The notes beneath the pieces are model-generated. The model was not told the origin of the DNA. It saw only the letters and a list, made by a program, of their open reading frames with translations, and searched no databases. A stretch of DNA of 64,000 nt, taken from NCBI GenBank assembly GCA_038087015.1, contig JASBNA010000051.1:1-64000 (forward strand), given 5' to 3'. The translations under genes and the position numbers were made by a program. The stretch comes from Cerrena zonata (lineage: Eukaryota > Basidiomycota > Agaricomycetes > Polyporales > Cerrenaceae). Shown here piece by piece: positions 48,201 to 62,500 of this stretch. The first letter of the stretch is position 1, and each line of letters begins with the position of its first letter.

Positions 48201-51000
48201 AGAAGACGGAGAAACTAATGCAGTGAGAAGGCGGGATACTTACACTGGGCGAGTCCAATTCTCCCGCCGGTCGACTACGGTTTTCTTGGTTATCACTCGA
48301 CTAGTCCCCACTGTCATACGGCCCACCCCGATTCTATCAGAATCTGAGAGGTACTCCTGTCACCATATTCCTGTGAGTATAGTCGAAGATAGTGAGGAGC
48401 CCGTACCGTTTGCTTACCGTCGATCCTGGTACGGGATCACTATTCATTGTATAGATCGAGAACGATCGACCTCCGATGAAGCCGGATGTTCTGTCTTCTA
48501 CGTTCTACACTGGCTGTTCTACGCTCCATAGTATCTTCTCGGGCTCTCGTCATTTGTAATTGATTGAGAACTGATTATGATGAGAGCAGCAGTCCACGCA
48601 ATCAATATAGTGGATAGCAGAAAAGTGGCGAACACAATCGCGTCGAAGTCGAGGCACATCTAGAGGAGAAATTATAGAGTGTCAATATGGCGCAAGAGGT
48701 GTATATTTATTGCCTACAGTCCGCTGTGATCATTGGGTTATGCAGTTCGTGCATCATCGAAGGCAAAAAACCAGCATCCATAGTGCGGGCTCGAGCGGCT
48801 GGGTGCGAGACCAAGCTCATCGTGAATTCACGATGATATCCCTAGGAAGATAGCTAGTATATTCGGTTTCCATCAAGCACGAGTAACGGAGTTCGGTGAT
48901 ATTAGTACCACTCTCAGAATCCTGAGGCTTCGAAGATAACGTTATGGGTTCGTCGTTCAAGAAGACACTAGGTGCACAGAAAAGTGAGTTCCCGAGATCG
49001 ACTGGTAGAGCTCGATTATCAGTGACTGTATCAGAATCAGAAGGACCCAGGACTAGAGTTGGACTTGGTCGAGACAGAGTCTTGAGAAAGTGGGCGATAT
49101 AGAATATGTCGGGTTGAGTCTGCAAGCCAAATACAAATCAGTATGTCATGAAAATATGATGTGAGACTGGCGAGCCAAGTGTAAATCTTGTCCTACCAAA
49201 GCTTGTCTGATTATCCTCTTAAGTTCGTTTTTCCGGGTGCACGGGTGAATCCGGTGAACGCAGGTTAGATAACAGGTTTTTCACGCATACAACTGTGTAA
49301 ATACAACATACATTTGAAAGGTAGGCATATCTAATATAAAACTTACTCGGATCTAGTCTAACGAAGAAACATTACGTAAGAGCCATACTTATTCAAAAGC
49401 AACCGACAATTCCGACAGGGTCGGATATTTAGGTCATAACAACATCCTAATATTTTCTCACCTTTTCGCAGATCTGAGAAGTCCTTCTAAGAGACCTTCC
49501 ATTTTAGGAATGTCCGTGTGAGCGCTTATTACCAGCGGAATTTGACAGTTCGTAGCATGACATTGTTGTTTCTTCCCGCAACATGTATATGTTTGTTTTT
49601 CCTTACTCCCAATGGCTACTACAAGCATTAAGGACTGCAACTGACAAGTAGCCGACGAAGTAACCGTGATCATGCTAAATTGGGAGCCCCAGCTACTTCC
49701 TAGTTTGTGGACACTTGGTATTTCACCGAGTCGAAGCGAACGCTACGTTTGTCAGTTTTTCCTTGGCCTTCCGATTTGCTCCCTCTCGACCGAGGACAGT
49801 ATAGTCCATACTCGGCGAGTTCGGATACGGATAACCGCCACGAGGTCCTGGCAGAATCAACGACGGAGACAGAATCAAGACAGATCAAGACACACGAGGA
49901 GAGATTCGAGGGAATGTATTGACAAGACAATCCGAAAGGCACCGGCCAGCTAGTGGCGTTTAGGTCGAAGTTGGAGGCAAGGTGTTCAACGTTCGTGGTA
50001 TCATTGTATGATTATCTGTCTTTGAGCCTTTTCTAATGTTTATCTGTTGAACAACCAACTCTCGTCAATCTATCTCATTGTATGCAGTCACCTAGCGGTT
50101 GCCTGTGATGTCAACAGGTCTGTCAATGCGCTTGAAGCGATAGAGTTCTGATTCACCGACGCAACGTTGTTGGTGGGCCTATGGTCTATATATGGTTACT
50201 ACCCACGAGGCGCACAGGACGTGGATCCTCTGAAGAAGTTGGCCGAATATGGCGAAGGAGGGCACGGTTTAGTACGTATGGTGGCTACTAACACTAGGTA
50301 CTGAAGAACTGAAGGTTCGCGGCAGGTAAGTAATCCCATCACTTGGTGGCATTTTGTTCCCGGTAGCATGGACTTTACTCACTCGAAGCTTGAGTTAAAG
50401 AAGGGGAGCATGGTGCGTATGTACATGCGCAACAGCTCCAGTGGTTAATTGCCTCGGATCCAGTCCTGAATGGGGTGGGCTGGATTGTGTGTGGGATGCG
50501 AAGACGTTACTGATCTCTGTAAGCCTGGAACAATTGTGAACATGATTGGACGGGGCTGGACGGTACCGCCGCCGTTGGATCGTCCCTGTTCACGAAGTAG
50601 TAAAGTTCATTAATGTTGGAAGGCTTGACCCCCCCTCGCAGACGTTTCTCTTCGATGTTCGCACAGCCCGGTCGGTCTCACTCTGCAGGCCTGACGGTCC
50701 AGGGTAGTTGAAAGAGGGAAGGTCAGTCCGGTATCTTGGCTCTCGGTACCATAACTGACCAGTTCGATCTGCAGCCCTTTCTAGTGTCCTGGTGCTGATG
50801 CCACTGATGTATGATGTATCGACGCATCGACTAGGCAGGTTTTTATTGCGGTGAGGTACAAATGCTTACCGCCGCCGGTGAAATGTGGAGACTTCGTGGG
50901 TTTGTATTACTTTGTACTCCTACCCCCTTGGATCTGATGCAGAGAGGCTTGATACGCGTTGAACACTTGACATGACCCACCCAGGGGTAATGTTTGCCCA
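30213..51000. other. 20.8 kb without a supportable gene
   Basis: Composition is balanced and no frame exceeds about 185 codons. I found no homology-bearing motif, RNA gene, transposon end or long repeat. A minor TCCAACGTCCAACAT-type short repeat lies at 42921-42950. The splice-donor heptamer GTGAGTA and its complement occur more often than expected by chance (see findings). This may mean unrecognised intron-rich transcripts or decayed genes, but no single model could be defended. Confidence 0.4.
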
Positions 51001-53265
51001 CACCCCGACTCCGGTGACTCATTGACGCATGTCCATTCCATACAATTCACCAGATCTCACCGATTTTTCTTTGGCCTGTTTGGCATTGTCAGAGTATCTA
51101 AACCCAGTCCTATTTTAGGGTATTTGCGTTCGGTTTCTTCGGCTCCCGTTTCCCCGTCTTCACTTACTCTCCCCCCTACGCGTCTCTCCTGGCCGGCGCG
51201 CGAGTACCCTCTGGCTATTCATGACAAGGTTCAGAGTCCCAGATCCTGATCTTACGACATAGAGGATCCAACGAAGCTCGATTTGTCGGATCGTCCCTTT
51301 CCCTGAAGGTTCCACGCTGGAGCAGAGTGAAGGGACGAATGCATTAGCGGATGAAGGGTCCATTTGTTCCTTACTCAATTCTTCGTGAACCCTTCCGTCC
51401 TTCTATCGGTCTATCATCTACTTCCTGCCTGTCTACCTGCCATCTAAGAGACCGGAGAGAAGGCGCAGGTGCTATGCGTTTGAAATAGTAAACAATGCGT
51501 GGCTCGAGCGTAGATCTGATCATCTCCCTCTCCCTCGCCTCCTCGCTAGACCGCCTCTCTGTGTCCCTTGGTCTGTTGTAAAACCGGCTGGCGTTGTACG
51601 TATCTATCCTCATCAGACCGACCGCTTCCTCCCTTCTCATCTTTGCTTCTTTCTAGTGTTTTCATTTAAAACCCTCCCGCATCCTAGGAGCCATACTTTT
51701 ACTTGCTCTTCCCCGCATCTCCTGCCCTGTGCTTCTCGACACAGCAGGTTCCCTGCTGTGCTGTGCCCACGTCCCTTCCCCTCCCTACGCATCATCCTAA
51801 CTAGCTACCTATCATCCCTTTGTGCTCAACGTTCCGTAGGTGCGTGCCGTCATCGTGTCAAACTTTCCTCTGCATAAAGTTCATTCACTCAACGGCTCTC
51901 GGTGCTTTATTAGAATCTTCCCTGGCTTCATTTCCCATCCCCAGGTCCTAACATCCGTTCCGTTCTGTGTATAGCACAGAAACTTGGCACGAACCTCGGA
52001 AGGCTTCCGACGTCACGTTGCATCTCTACTTGTGATTTTGTCCCGTTACCCGGTAGTCACTTGTTGGTGGTCGCTTGTCCAAGCCCGCTTTAGGTTGAAC
52101 TTCTCCCGCATATCTGAGTTTTCTTTCCCCCCCTCCATCTGCCAATCTCTCTATCGGCCAAACGCTCAAACGTCCAGATATCCCCAATCTGAGGCTCCAT
52201 AACTCTCCTTCGGAACCTCCCCTCCTCGTATCCGCTCTTTCTTGTTTGTCATTTTCCCACTGACGAATCTTTTCCGACCACTTTACGCCCTCCCACATTC
52301 CAATCACCTCATCACTCTTCTCCAGCGATCACATCTCTCATCCCCCCCCTCTGACTCTCCGGTCGCCAATCTCGCGATTAACCGCTTCGAATCGAAGAAG
52401 TGTGCTGAATTTGCATTTGCCATCCCTTGCTGCCTCTACGACCTTGTTTTCCCTCGTGGATCGTTTTTGGATCGTGGAATCTGACAAATCTCCTCCGGGT
52501 TTCGACGCGTTGCGAGCAGCAACTCACGCGGGTGGTTATTTCTAAATTGCTAAATTTCGATTTCGATTTCCCCCGTTGAGCAATCAGGGGTCCTCCACGG
52601 TACGTTCTAGTCGCCCAAGTCGCTCATGGTCCTGATCTGACGTTCTTAGCCGTCCGTCCTCGTCGGTTTTTATCGTTCTCTGCATTCTTTCCCATAGGTT
52701 GTGCTCCGATCCTCCCTTTGGCAACTTTGATACGGGGTGCCGCATACTATTTCCAAATTGGGACACTCGGAATATTGTGGGATCTGAGTCTAGATATTTC
52801 AAGGTAGGCATTTCGTCATTGGCTATCAGGATTCAGCCCTTCTTTCTCTTGTCCACAATGCACCGTGCGCCGTGCGCCGTGCATCATATACCGGGACTAC
52901 GGCTGACTTGATATTTGTATTTTATTAACCTCGTCTGATGTCACCTTGTTTTATTTCATAGACATACATATACACGCCTGCTCTTCTCTACAACGCTGTT
53001 GTGGGCGACCAGCGATCGTACTAGACGCGGTCTTTGACAGCCATCTACTACACGGTGAGTTCCCGTGGTTCATTGCATAAACCCAATCTCGTTCTGAAGG
53101 ATTCTTGCTGACTTTTCCTTTTACCTCCCCTCCCAACCTTGTTTAGGTTTTGTACTAGAGATCTCAGGCTGTCCCAACGCTGCGGCATCTTAGAGTACCC
53201 CGACCAACTTACATATTACTTCCCTCCCGTCCCAGCATTTTCTTTCCTCGCCCACTACCACTCTC
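51001..53265 (+). promoter_or_regulatory. Pyrimidine-rich promoter and long 5' leader
   Basis: From about 51370 to 52560 the plus strand is dominated by C and T, with many CCTCCC, CTTTCTTTC and TCTCTC runs. Such tracts mark transcription start regions in many basidiomycetes. Shorter runs continue to 53260, directly before the ATG at 53266. Introns in the leader are possible. No conserved upstream frame was identified. Confidence 0.5.
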
Positions 53266-56200
53266 ATGCCATACGTTGTCACTGCCGAACATAACCACGA
53301 AATGTCCCTCGATCGTCACCACGCTCATCAGTATCGACCCCAGGGTCCGGCATCTCAAGCATCCATGCACTCGCACTCTAACTCCCCCCATCAATCATAT
53401 ATCGGTGCCTCGCAAACACATCCATCATCGTATCTCACTTCTTCGGCATCAGCACCTCCGTCATTGTCTACACCCAACTCATCCAATGTTGCTTCGTCGT
53501 CATCGTCTTTATTGCCTTCGCCGTCGTCACTGTCGTTGACGGCTGGCGCTCATTGGCATCATCCTTCTCATGCAACTCCGTCTCATTCCCAACAACATTT
53601 GAACGGAACTTCACGACAACGTCCCTATGATAGTGGAGACCACGAGACCTCGGCGTCTTCGTCGTACTCGACTTCCTGGGGACAACCTCGTCAACAATGG
53701 GCGTTCGCCGACGAGACGTATAATGATACCTTCCCTCCCCATTCGTCATCCACATCGTCGAACAATGCATATTACTCAACTCCATCATACTCGTCATCAT
53801 CGTCAAACTCAAACCTTGGCGCTCTCGCACAATCTTCTACAAGTAGTTCTCTCAGCAATGCCGTCGGGTCGTTCTCGTACTCCAACTTGTCCGGATCGCC
53901 TTCGTTGCCTTCTTCGTTAGCGTCTTCTACACTGCCCTCATCGTCGTCGACACCTCTTTCCTCGCACCAAGAACGTCCGAAACTCGAGCCCGCATCTTGG
54001 AACCCTCACTCTCAACAACAACACTCTCACTCCCAATCCCAGTATTATCCTCTGACCATCAACTCGCATATTGATCTCTCTATGGATGAGTGTATGTCCC
54101 CCCTCACTCCTATTTCACCTTCCTTCTCCGTCTCCTCTCCTCCGTCCCGCTCAAGTGCTTCAACAAACACGATGAGAGGGACGAAGATCAAACAAGAAGA
54201 TGAAGACGTCGAGCATACTGACGGATTCGTCTTCGAGATGCCCGGTCCCTCACCTTCCCATCACCCATTCGTCTCGCCTACTCATTCAATGTCTTCACCC
54301 AACCTCCTTGGGAACTCTCGTGAGTCCCTCAAGCGAGGGAGGACTGCCTCTATGTCCTTAGGGACATGCTTCTGGACGAGGAAGTGTCGTACCTCAGTTC
54401 TCTTCAATGAGTGTCGTTCCATTGAGGGCGACTCAGGCGAGTGCGGATATGAAGAAAATGATGGGTGCGTTTAGGCTGGATCCGTTCACCATGCAGAACA
54501 GCTTTGGAGAGAGACCGACGAGGAAACGGTCCAATACGGACGCAAAGGAGAATGAAAAGGGAAAGGGGAGAGGAAAAAAGCGGAAGGGATCAAAGGCGTC
54601 TGCGTTATTGGACTTCGAAGATGATTTGGAGGTGGATGATGATGAGGAAGGACTGGGCAAGAACTGGCTGGGAGAAGATATCGGGCCTCTCATCGGCGAT
54701 ACGATGCTTGTCGAGTTTGAAGTTGGTCTGATTGAGCCGTTGCTTGATCCCTCTGTTTATCCATCCACGTCTTCGTCCACATCAGCTTCTACGTCTTACC
54801 CTTCCAACTCTCATTCGAACTCGAACTCAAATTGGTACCAAGACTCAGACGGCTCTGAGCAAGACGATGCGACGTATGGAAACGAACGAGGAAGACGTGG
54901 CTTGGGTCCTAGCGAGAGTAACATGATGCCATTCTTGTCTGTCGTTGCTCTCAGCCCGAGGGATTATAGCTTGGGAAGTGCTCATCAAGCGTTGGTCGCC
55001 AGGCACTTGGTCGCGGGTGAGCCTGCACCAAAGCCGCTGAATAATCTGAGTGTGGGTGGACCAGGTCAGTATCCCCTTTCCCTTTTTCAATTTCGAGGTC
55101 GTATCTGATGGAATCGTTCTGTTCAGATGATTCTGATACGAGAATAGACGAAGATCACAACGTGCTTTCAAACGGAGACTCAATGTATGTCTACTCCTAC
55201 AACTCTGACAATCGCCACCGGCAGTCAATGATCTCGCTCGGTGCCCACTCCTCCTCGCACTCTCATCTCTATTCCCAAGACCTTGGATTCAACCTCCCAA
55301 TGCCAGTCGTCCCCTCGGATGCGCCACAGTCATCTGACATGTCTATCATCACTTCTGGATCCCAGACTTCTTCGTCTCTGATAGGATCTTTGAATTTTGT
55401 CGGTGGGGCGTACCAGAGCGCCTACGCCTCTTCGGCTTCACTGAAGGTATACGGGGTGGATGACTCGCTGATGAGTTCGACTTCTGGGGGACATCAACAT
55501 CACCATCAATCTCCGCATGATCATCGACAACATCCCCACCATCCTCGAACTATTTCCCTAGGTTCCGACCAGGATTCGAATCCGAACTCGGGTACGACAT
55601 CGACTTTGATGACACCCGCTCAATCGTTGCAATGGTCTCTTCAAGGGCGAGAAAGTTCTAATACGTTTAGACAGTGGAAAGGAGACAACAATGGGTTTGA
55701 TGCAGATGGATACGATAGGGATACCCTAGGTGGACTTGGTGGTTTGAGTAGACGGTCGAGTGAGTATTCTGCTATGTTTGCTCTGTTTGTTTTGTGTTTT
55801 GATTGGTTACGCAGAGTGTTAGATTGGACACTGACACTCTTTTTCTTTTCTTTTTCGCCGTTTTGTTTTCCCCCATGTGCAGGACCTCAACAACGCACTC
55901 CTTCTCCGATTTCACACTCAAGTTCCAATTTTACGACGCAATCAATACCGTCTTCGCCTCATCGGGATGCGAGAGCGAAAACGAAATCGTTGGTGGATCA
56001 TATCAGACAGTCGACGTTCCATCCGACGAAACGGACATCGGCTAACGAACTCCTGAACGCGGAGGTTGGTATGAACCGTGTTGAAGAGCCCACAAAGAAC
56101 ACTGGTTCTGGTCCTAGCAATCGGTATCACCCATATAGGACCGACTCAGCTTCGTCTCACCGTTCTCACACATCGACCAATTCTTCCACGTCCTCTTGCC

Positions 56201-56517
56201 CCTCGCCCGTGCTCCTCACTCCTACCTCAACCTGCACTACTAACACCTCTGTGCCCTCGATGAATCTGGCAACAATGTTACCTCCTACTGCCATCCACTC
56301 ACAACACTCCCAAGCGACCCAGCTTCCTCAGCTTCCCTTGACGCTCCGATACAAACGACAGGCGTCGGATGTAGATATTACGTCGTATGCCGAAAATGTC
56401 AATGTCAACGTCGGTGGCGTCGCCGGCATGGGGATCTCTCCATATTCGGTACCGGCACCGATGGCGTCGTTGGTCGATTCAAATTTGGGTTGGTACGGAA
56501 CTGTGCTCGGGAGATGA
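53266..56517 (+). CDS. Ser/His/Gln-rich protein of unknown function, one frame break
   Basis: The ATG at 53266 follows a pyrimidine-rich leader. The first exon encodes a Ser/Thr/His/Pro-rich, probably disordered region. At 54361 the frame shifts by one: a GGG run there must lose one G to continue as SVVPLRATQASADMKKMM. The segment KKMMGAFRLDPFTMQ near 54450-54495 is the most structured part, followed by a Lys/Arg cluster, an acidic block and a Ser-rich tail. Introns 55065-55126 (62 nt, GTCAGT...TTCAG) and 55760-55882 (123 nt, GTGAGT...TGCAG, CTGAC branch point) keep the frame to TGA 56515-56517. The composition suggests a nuclear regulator, but no DNA-binding domain was recognised. The frame break may be an error, a mutation or a missed intron. 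Confidence 0.7.
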
Positions 56518-59500
56518 AGACTTTCGCTTTTTTATTAGGTATACCTTCTACACCTTTGCACTGCCACTGCGAACGTTGAACGCTAAACATACACCTCATT
56601 CAGTTTCTTTTTTGTCTCCATGCATACCCCTATCGTCCTCTTCATGATCTTAACTCATACATTGCTCGAATGTGTTATGCCATGATGATTGTATCACTAG
56701 TATATACCATTAGATTTTGGGCTTTGTCGTTTCATGAGGTTTATCTTGCATTGATCCAGATTTGTATTATAATGCATATCTATATTGCTATTTTCTTGAA
56801 TATAGACATCTAGTACTGTGGCACCGCAGCTAGCTCAGACCTCAATTCTTATAGGTTCCCGTTCCTCATCTCCGTGATTTCCTCCCCCATCTTCTGGATT
56901 TGCGAACGATTCTCTTCTCAGGGTAACAATTCCCACACCCGCCGTGGCACCTCGTACGGTTCACGTCCGCCCCACCATGTTCTTATGTCCTCTATTAATA
57001 AACATCTCGCTGGTTGATATGGTAGGATCTGTCTATGCAAATAGATTGCTCTCCTTTGATCATGGATTATGAGTTAAGTGATATATACCGTGAGCTCGGA
57101 GTTATGGTGTAAGAATTCATTCACAGGTCGGACTCTTGCCATGTCGCATTGAGAGGAATCAGAATATACTGCGATTCATAGAACGTATGGAACGTATTCT
57201 GGAACTATGAAATGATTTTTTGATCGGCCCGTGACGGCCTCCCATTTACACTCAGTAGGACCGACCGAACCTCGAGCATTGACAAACTGGCGATCTCTCA
57301 GCGTTAGGACTGCAAATCTCACCGACCTTCTATCATTGTCCGGCGGGTAAAGCTGCGATAGTAATAACAACAAACAAACGATAAACAAGATCTGGTCACC
57401 CACCTTGTATTATTGATCTCGTTTCGTTTTCGGCTGGATCTCCGTGCCTTGCTTCTTCATTATCTTGGCTAGGGTTAGTGTTGAGGCGTTCAAGGGCGTT
57501 CAGGTTTGTCCGAAAGGGGTCCGATACAAAGTTGTGTATGTGGTCGGCCGTAGACAGGTATTAAACAAACCCTTAGTCACTTTACTAGTTCTGCGCGTTA
57601 CTCACACAAATCTCTCCCTTGGCTTGGAGACCACGATCACGTTTACAGCGGTGTACAGAATGTAGCATACCCACGAACCCGTATTCTTGCCCGTCGAGAG
57701 AATGTAAAGTGGCGTTAGAATATTAGAGAGTGCATTTCGAAATTATGCCGTACCTTGATTGACTCCGCAAAGCGTTCAAGTTTTCCACCGTCACGGCGGA
57801 GATGGAGCTTTAGTCCAACAGTATCTGGTGTCCTGCACTTACCGTGTGTCAAAGTGCCAAAGTACTGAGAATTGAGTGTAACTCTAGGACGATACTGTCA
57901 TTTTTAGTAGACAAACCAGCTACGCGGTAACTCTAAGTTGAAGTTCTGAAACAGTGTCCGGATAGGCCGTAGACTGTATTGAAAAGGTAAATAGAGTAAT
58001 CAAGAATACCGGTTACTCACCGCGTACCTGCCGGCTACTTACTCTTTTGATTAAAATTGATCAAGAAAGGTTGCCGGACAATGACCCATATGTTTCTCAT
58101 TCAAGTTGAGTACTGACTTTCTACCAGTATTCGGGCTGTTTAGGGAAATTTGCATTGTCAAACTTGCAGTGGTAGTGTTGGGTTCGATTTTCTCCCCCGA
58201 GAACTTGGACTTTTACGTGGTAGATGATGTTGATGTTCAAGATAAGCGGATTACGTAACCAGCCTCTTTAACATCATGCATCAGTGACCGACAGCTTTTT
58301 CTGACGTTCTCAGGCTTGTATACGTGCTGGCCTGTCATGTACTATGTTAACTGTTACACAAATCAAGCTTTTTACGAACTGCATATGCAAGTCAAAATCC
58401 TTTCGCCCGTAATTCGTATTCCTAGAAGCATTGGTGCGTATCAGGTTGTCGTAATCGCGATTGTCTTGTCCAGATGAAAAGCGAGCCCCTCCGAGTCGAT
58501 TTTACCCTGCCTGCCACGTCATGTAAGCTCACCGTTCGGTCGATACCGTGGACGGATGCTTGATATATTATTCATAGATAGGTGCGCCTACCTGGATACA
58601 GCGCGGAAGGTGTGCGAACCCGTAGCGTTTATATCGAGGAGCGCGATATGTCCACCGAGACACGCCTTGTCTTTGGCCTATCACCGATACCTAGCGGTTG
58701 TCCCCTTAAAGATGCATGTCTCTTATGTATAGGGAGGTGCAGTACCAGTCAATCATCTGCCGCTGGTACTATGTCCACCATAATTCACTCGTCTATGAAA
58801 TAGACCTTGTGGGTACCATATGGATACTCTCCATTCCCGACCTCGCGTCCCTTTACCCGCTCCTACTAACATAATATCTATAAGGGACGCAGTGTGGAGC
58901 TCATTGTAGTCGGTGCCGTTATTTTCCGTGCATTCCGAAACGATAATCCGAATGGCTCCCCTGAAAGTGCACAATAATGAATTTCGTCCCGTTCCGATTG
59001 CTCTTGCGGACCCGGTAGGAACGGCTGTATCGTTTTCGTTAATCTCGTTCGATTCTTTGATCAATCGATAGGACAGAAGCTCACTCACCGAGCAAAGAAC
59101 CCTCTCGACGGTCAGTTTACAGGATTCTTACGCTATGATTGTAGTGTTCGAAAGGATCGAACAAAGCAACAAAATCAGTGATCAATAAAACGTGCGCAGC
59201 CCACATGTTTCCATGCTGAACGAAACATATATGGAGTCGTACCGCTTCTTCCGAGCGTTACGGTAGGTCGTTCTGGACGCCTTGTTTCATATGGTGGTCA
59301 TTAAGTACCCTTACGGGCCGATTTTTCACCTCTCCTTGGTATCTATGGATTAACACCACCCTTCTTATGTGCTTCCTACGCCATACGCCGCGCAAAATCG
59401 GAGGATTAGTAGTGAGTGACCAGCGATTTACCACTCCTTCAGATTGAATCTAAAATTAACTCATATTACCGAGACTCCTTTAGGATGCGCCGTTAATGCT

Positions 59501-62500
59501 GCGGGCATGTATTCCAATGAAGGGTATTTTTGTCTCACGTGCACTTGAAAAGATCTCAACCGTCCTGTTTCTTGTGCCCGGCAGGTAAATGCAGCGATTC
59601 TCATATGCCCGCCTGCTGGACCTCCCCCATCAATTGTGACGTCACTTGATAGTGAGTGCGAGGTCCCCTCCCGCCGAGAATAGATATGCAACGTTAATCC
59701 ATTGATGTTCAATCTTCCTGCCTTCTCGAGGTGCCTCGATGCTATACAACCAGGGTCGTGACCGTTTCAAGTTGTTGCCCCTGAAGTAATACTGGATTTC
59801 CGTATTTCTATTTCAAGGCGGATAGTTTCACAAGAAGTGGAAACCTGGGATACGAATGGTGCGACTTCTAAATTCCCGGTTCGAACGGAATGCTTTGGGG
59901 TGAAGGACTGTCCCTATATATGCCGGTGAACGGGATACAGATTATCTGTTTGTGGACCCCACGCAACCCTGCTTCTCATGCTTGGCCACTAGTACTATTC
60001 GATGCCGTAAGTACTTCCGCACTTCGAACTAACCTCTCGAGCTCCCCGCTAACCTCAAACTTCCTGTTATGGTTCACAGTCATGAGAAAGCCTATGATTA
60101 GACTGTGGTCTTTGGCAATCCAGACTCGGCATTGGACATCGCGTATCTCTATCAGTACCATTGCTTGGCGGTTCTAACGTTTACGCTGTGGGACACTTCT
60201 TCCCATTTCATGTCTCGCAATCAAGCACGACGGGGCCCGTAAGAATGACAGTATTCTCAAGGTACTACTTGACCTGCTTCACCCGAGCTTCTGAGTACCC
60301 GTAGGCATCTGCCGAAGAAGACTATCTACACCTACTCTAGATTTCGGAATCTCTTCGCTGGAAACAATCTCGAATAGAAATAGATCCTCACTGCACCTCG
60401 ATCGAGACACTATTCAGTTTTCAATGTACGCTCGTCGCCATGCCGTACTAAACCTTATGCAGGACGCAAAAGGGAAATGATTTTTCCTATCGGCATCACA
60501 AAGCAAGCCCTCGACCATTCGGACTCAGGCTCTGGAAAAGGCGGGTCTGAGATACAGAGACTAGATATGCATATTAGGATCCGAGTTATTGCCGTGAGTG
60601 TTAGGTCCAGACAATCTGTAAATGCTAGACTGAAGGATGAGGAACGTTCCTATAGGTTTATCTCCACAATAATGTTGAAGTCCAAGGGTTGTGACACTAA
60701 GAGCATCTCTAACCGCAGCCTCTCTTGGGCTGTAGCAGGCCGACAAATCTACAAACCCGTAACTAAGTGTCCACCCTAATGTAGGTCGTATATTTTCTCT
60801 GATCCAAATTGAGGACTTCGCATGTATGGTAGAAACGTTCTTCTACTTAAATGCAAAAGGTCGGTAGTAATATCGAAATCTTCTACTGCATATTGGGTGT
60901 GACTAGTAGCGATACTTCCGAATGCATTAAAGTTAGGTATGTGTTTGCTCGAATTGTTTTAGGGCGTTCTTAATTCGACGTTCTCGAGAGGAAATGTTGC
61001 AGTGACGTAGCCAATAAATACCTGGGGCTTGAATCGATACTTACGAGCGTTCCTTTCCACCGGCCAATGCGGTCAGTAGTGGAGGATTAGGTGAGCTAAC
61101 GGAATTGTCCCGGCGTTGATCAGCTTCCCGTTATAGGTTCCTACTTCTTCCGTTGTAGGTCCCGATTTGACACACTTTGTACACCAAGGCCCTGCTTTGT
61201 TTGTTTTGGCACATGTCAGCTCCGGACTAGCCCAAATGGCAATCGACTTTCTTTATGGTAAACCGGAAAATACCGCGCGTAAACGAGGCTGCCGCGGCGA
61301 AGCCCTGTTGAATAGTTTGAAGATAATACGTATTTCATTTGCATACGCTTAACGAATTCGCTCAACACCTACGTTCGTGCAACGTGTTGCTAGCCCTCAG
61401 GTGATACCACTGCAGGGTTACGCCCCGAGCCGACGCGTATCAATTATTCAAAGTGCCTGTAGATCAGCTAGAGAAGTTTTCCTACCTGGTATGTCCTCAT
61501 GTCTGACCTTCTTCTCTTCACATGTTGGTAGTCTCCCGTTTAACTCCATCGCTTATGTTATAAACATGACAGACCTCAGTTCTAGTTCCCGAAAAGTCCG
61601 AATTCTGCACCCGGATAAGATTAATAACGTTGTGTGCGTAAACCGAGCTCCACACAACACAGCTCACAAAGTTATAAAGGTTCTATTCATCGTCTTTGAC
61701 TCCTCGTTATATGGGTCAAAGACAGCGAGAAATACGTCTGATACCTATGTTCCTTCACAGATTCCCCCATATCGAATTTTACACTTTACATGGCTGTATC
61801 CGGTGTACTATATTGCCAAGACTTAATACTTACGAAGCTTATCTGCACTGTGACGACAGCAAACTACAGGTTGACGGCTTATGAAATCTCGGAAGGGAGA
61901 TCTACGGTCTAGCATTTGTATAATGGACTATGCCCAGTTCATTCCATTGAGACATAGAGCTCGTGGGGCGCTTTTAAGCTGGATAGTCCCGTCTACTAGG
62001 TACCGATTTGATGCAGTTGCAGTGAGCTCCTGAAATATTACGTCTTCACGCTATTCATTTCACATCATCCTTGGAGATGACATCTCCATATTTCACTGCT
62101 TAACTCCACAAACAGCCTCAGTAACAATTCACGTGAGAGATACCTTGGGATTCAGATGCCGTTTCACTGCAAAGACTTGCTTTATTCCTACGATGCAAAA
62201 AATACAGTCCATCTGTATATAGGACACGCCCCATCAACGTTCAAGAAGCTGAGGTTCCTCTATTGTTCTGGCCTAATACACGTGGAATTTTTGGGTTGAA
62301 AATCCCCAATTGAATGTCGTCCCCTCAAGCCGAGGCAAAGGTAGACGACAATGGCATGCAGCAGGAAAGATAGAATCTAGAACAACGTCACATCATGGAA
62401 ATTATCACTAGTATCCGTTTGCTAGTGGACAGAAAGATTCACCTGCGGCGATATGATCTGGTGCTGTTCATAAATATCACATCGTTACTTCCGAGTGGCT

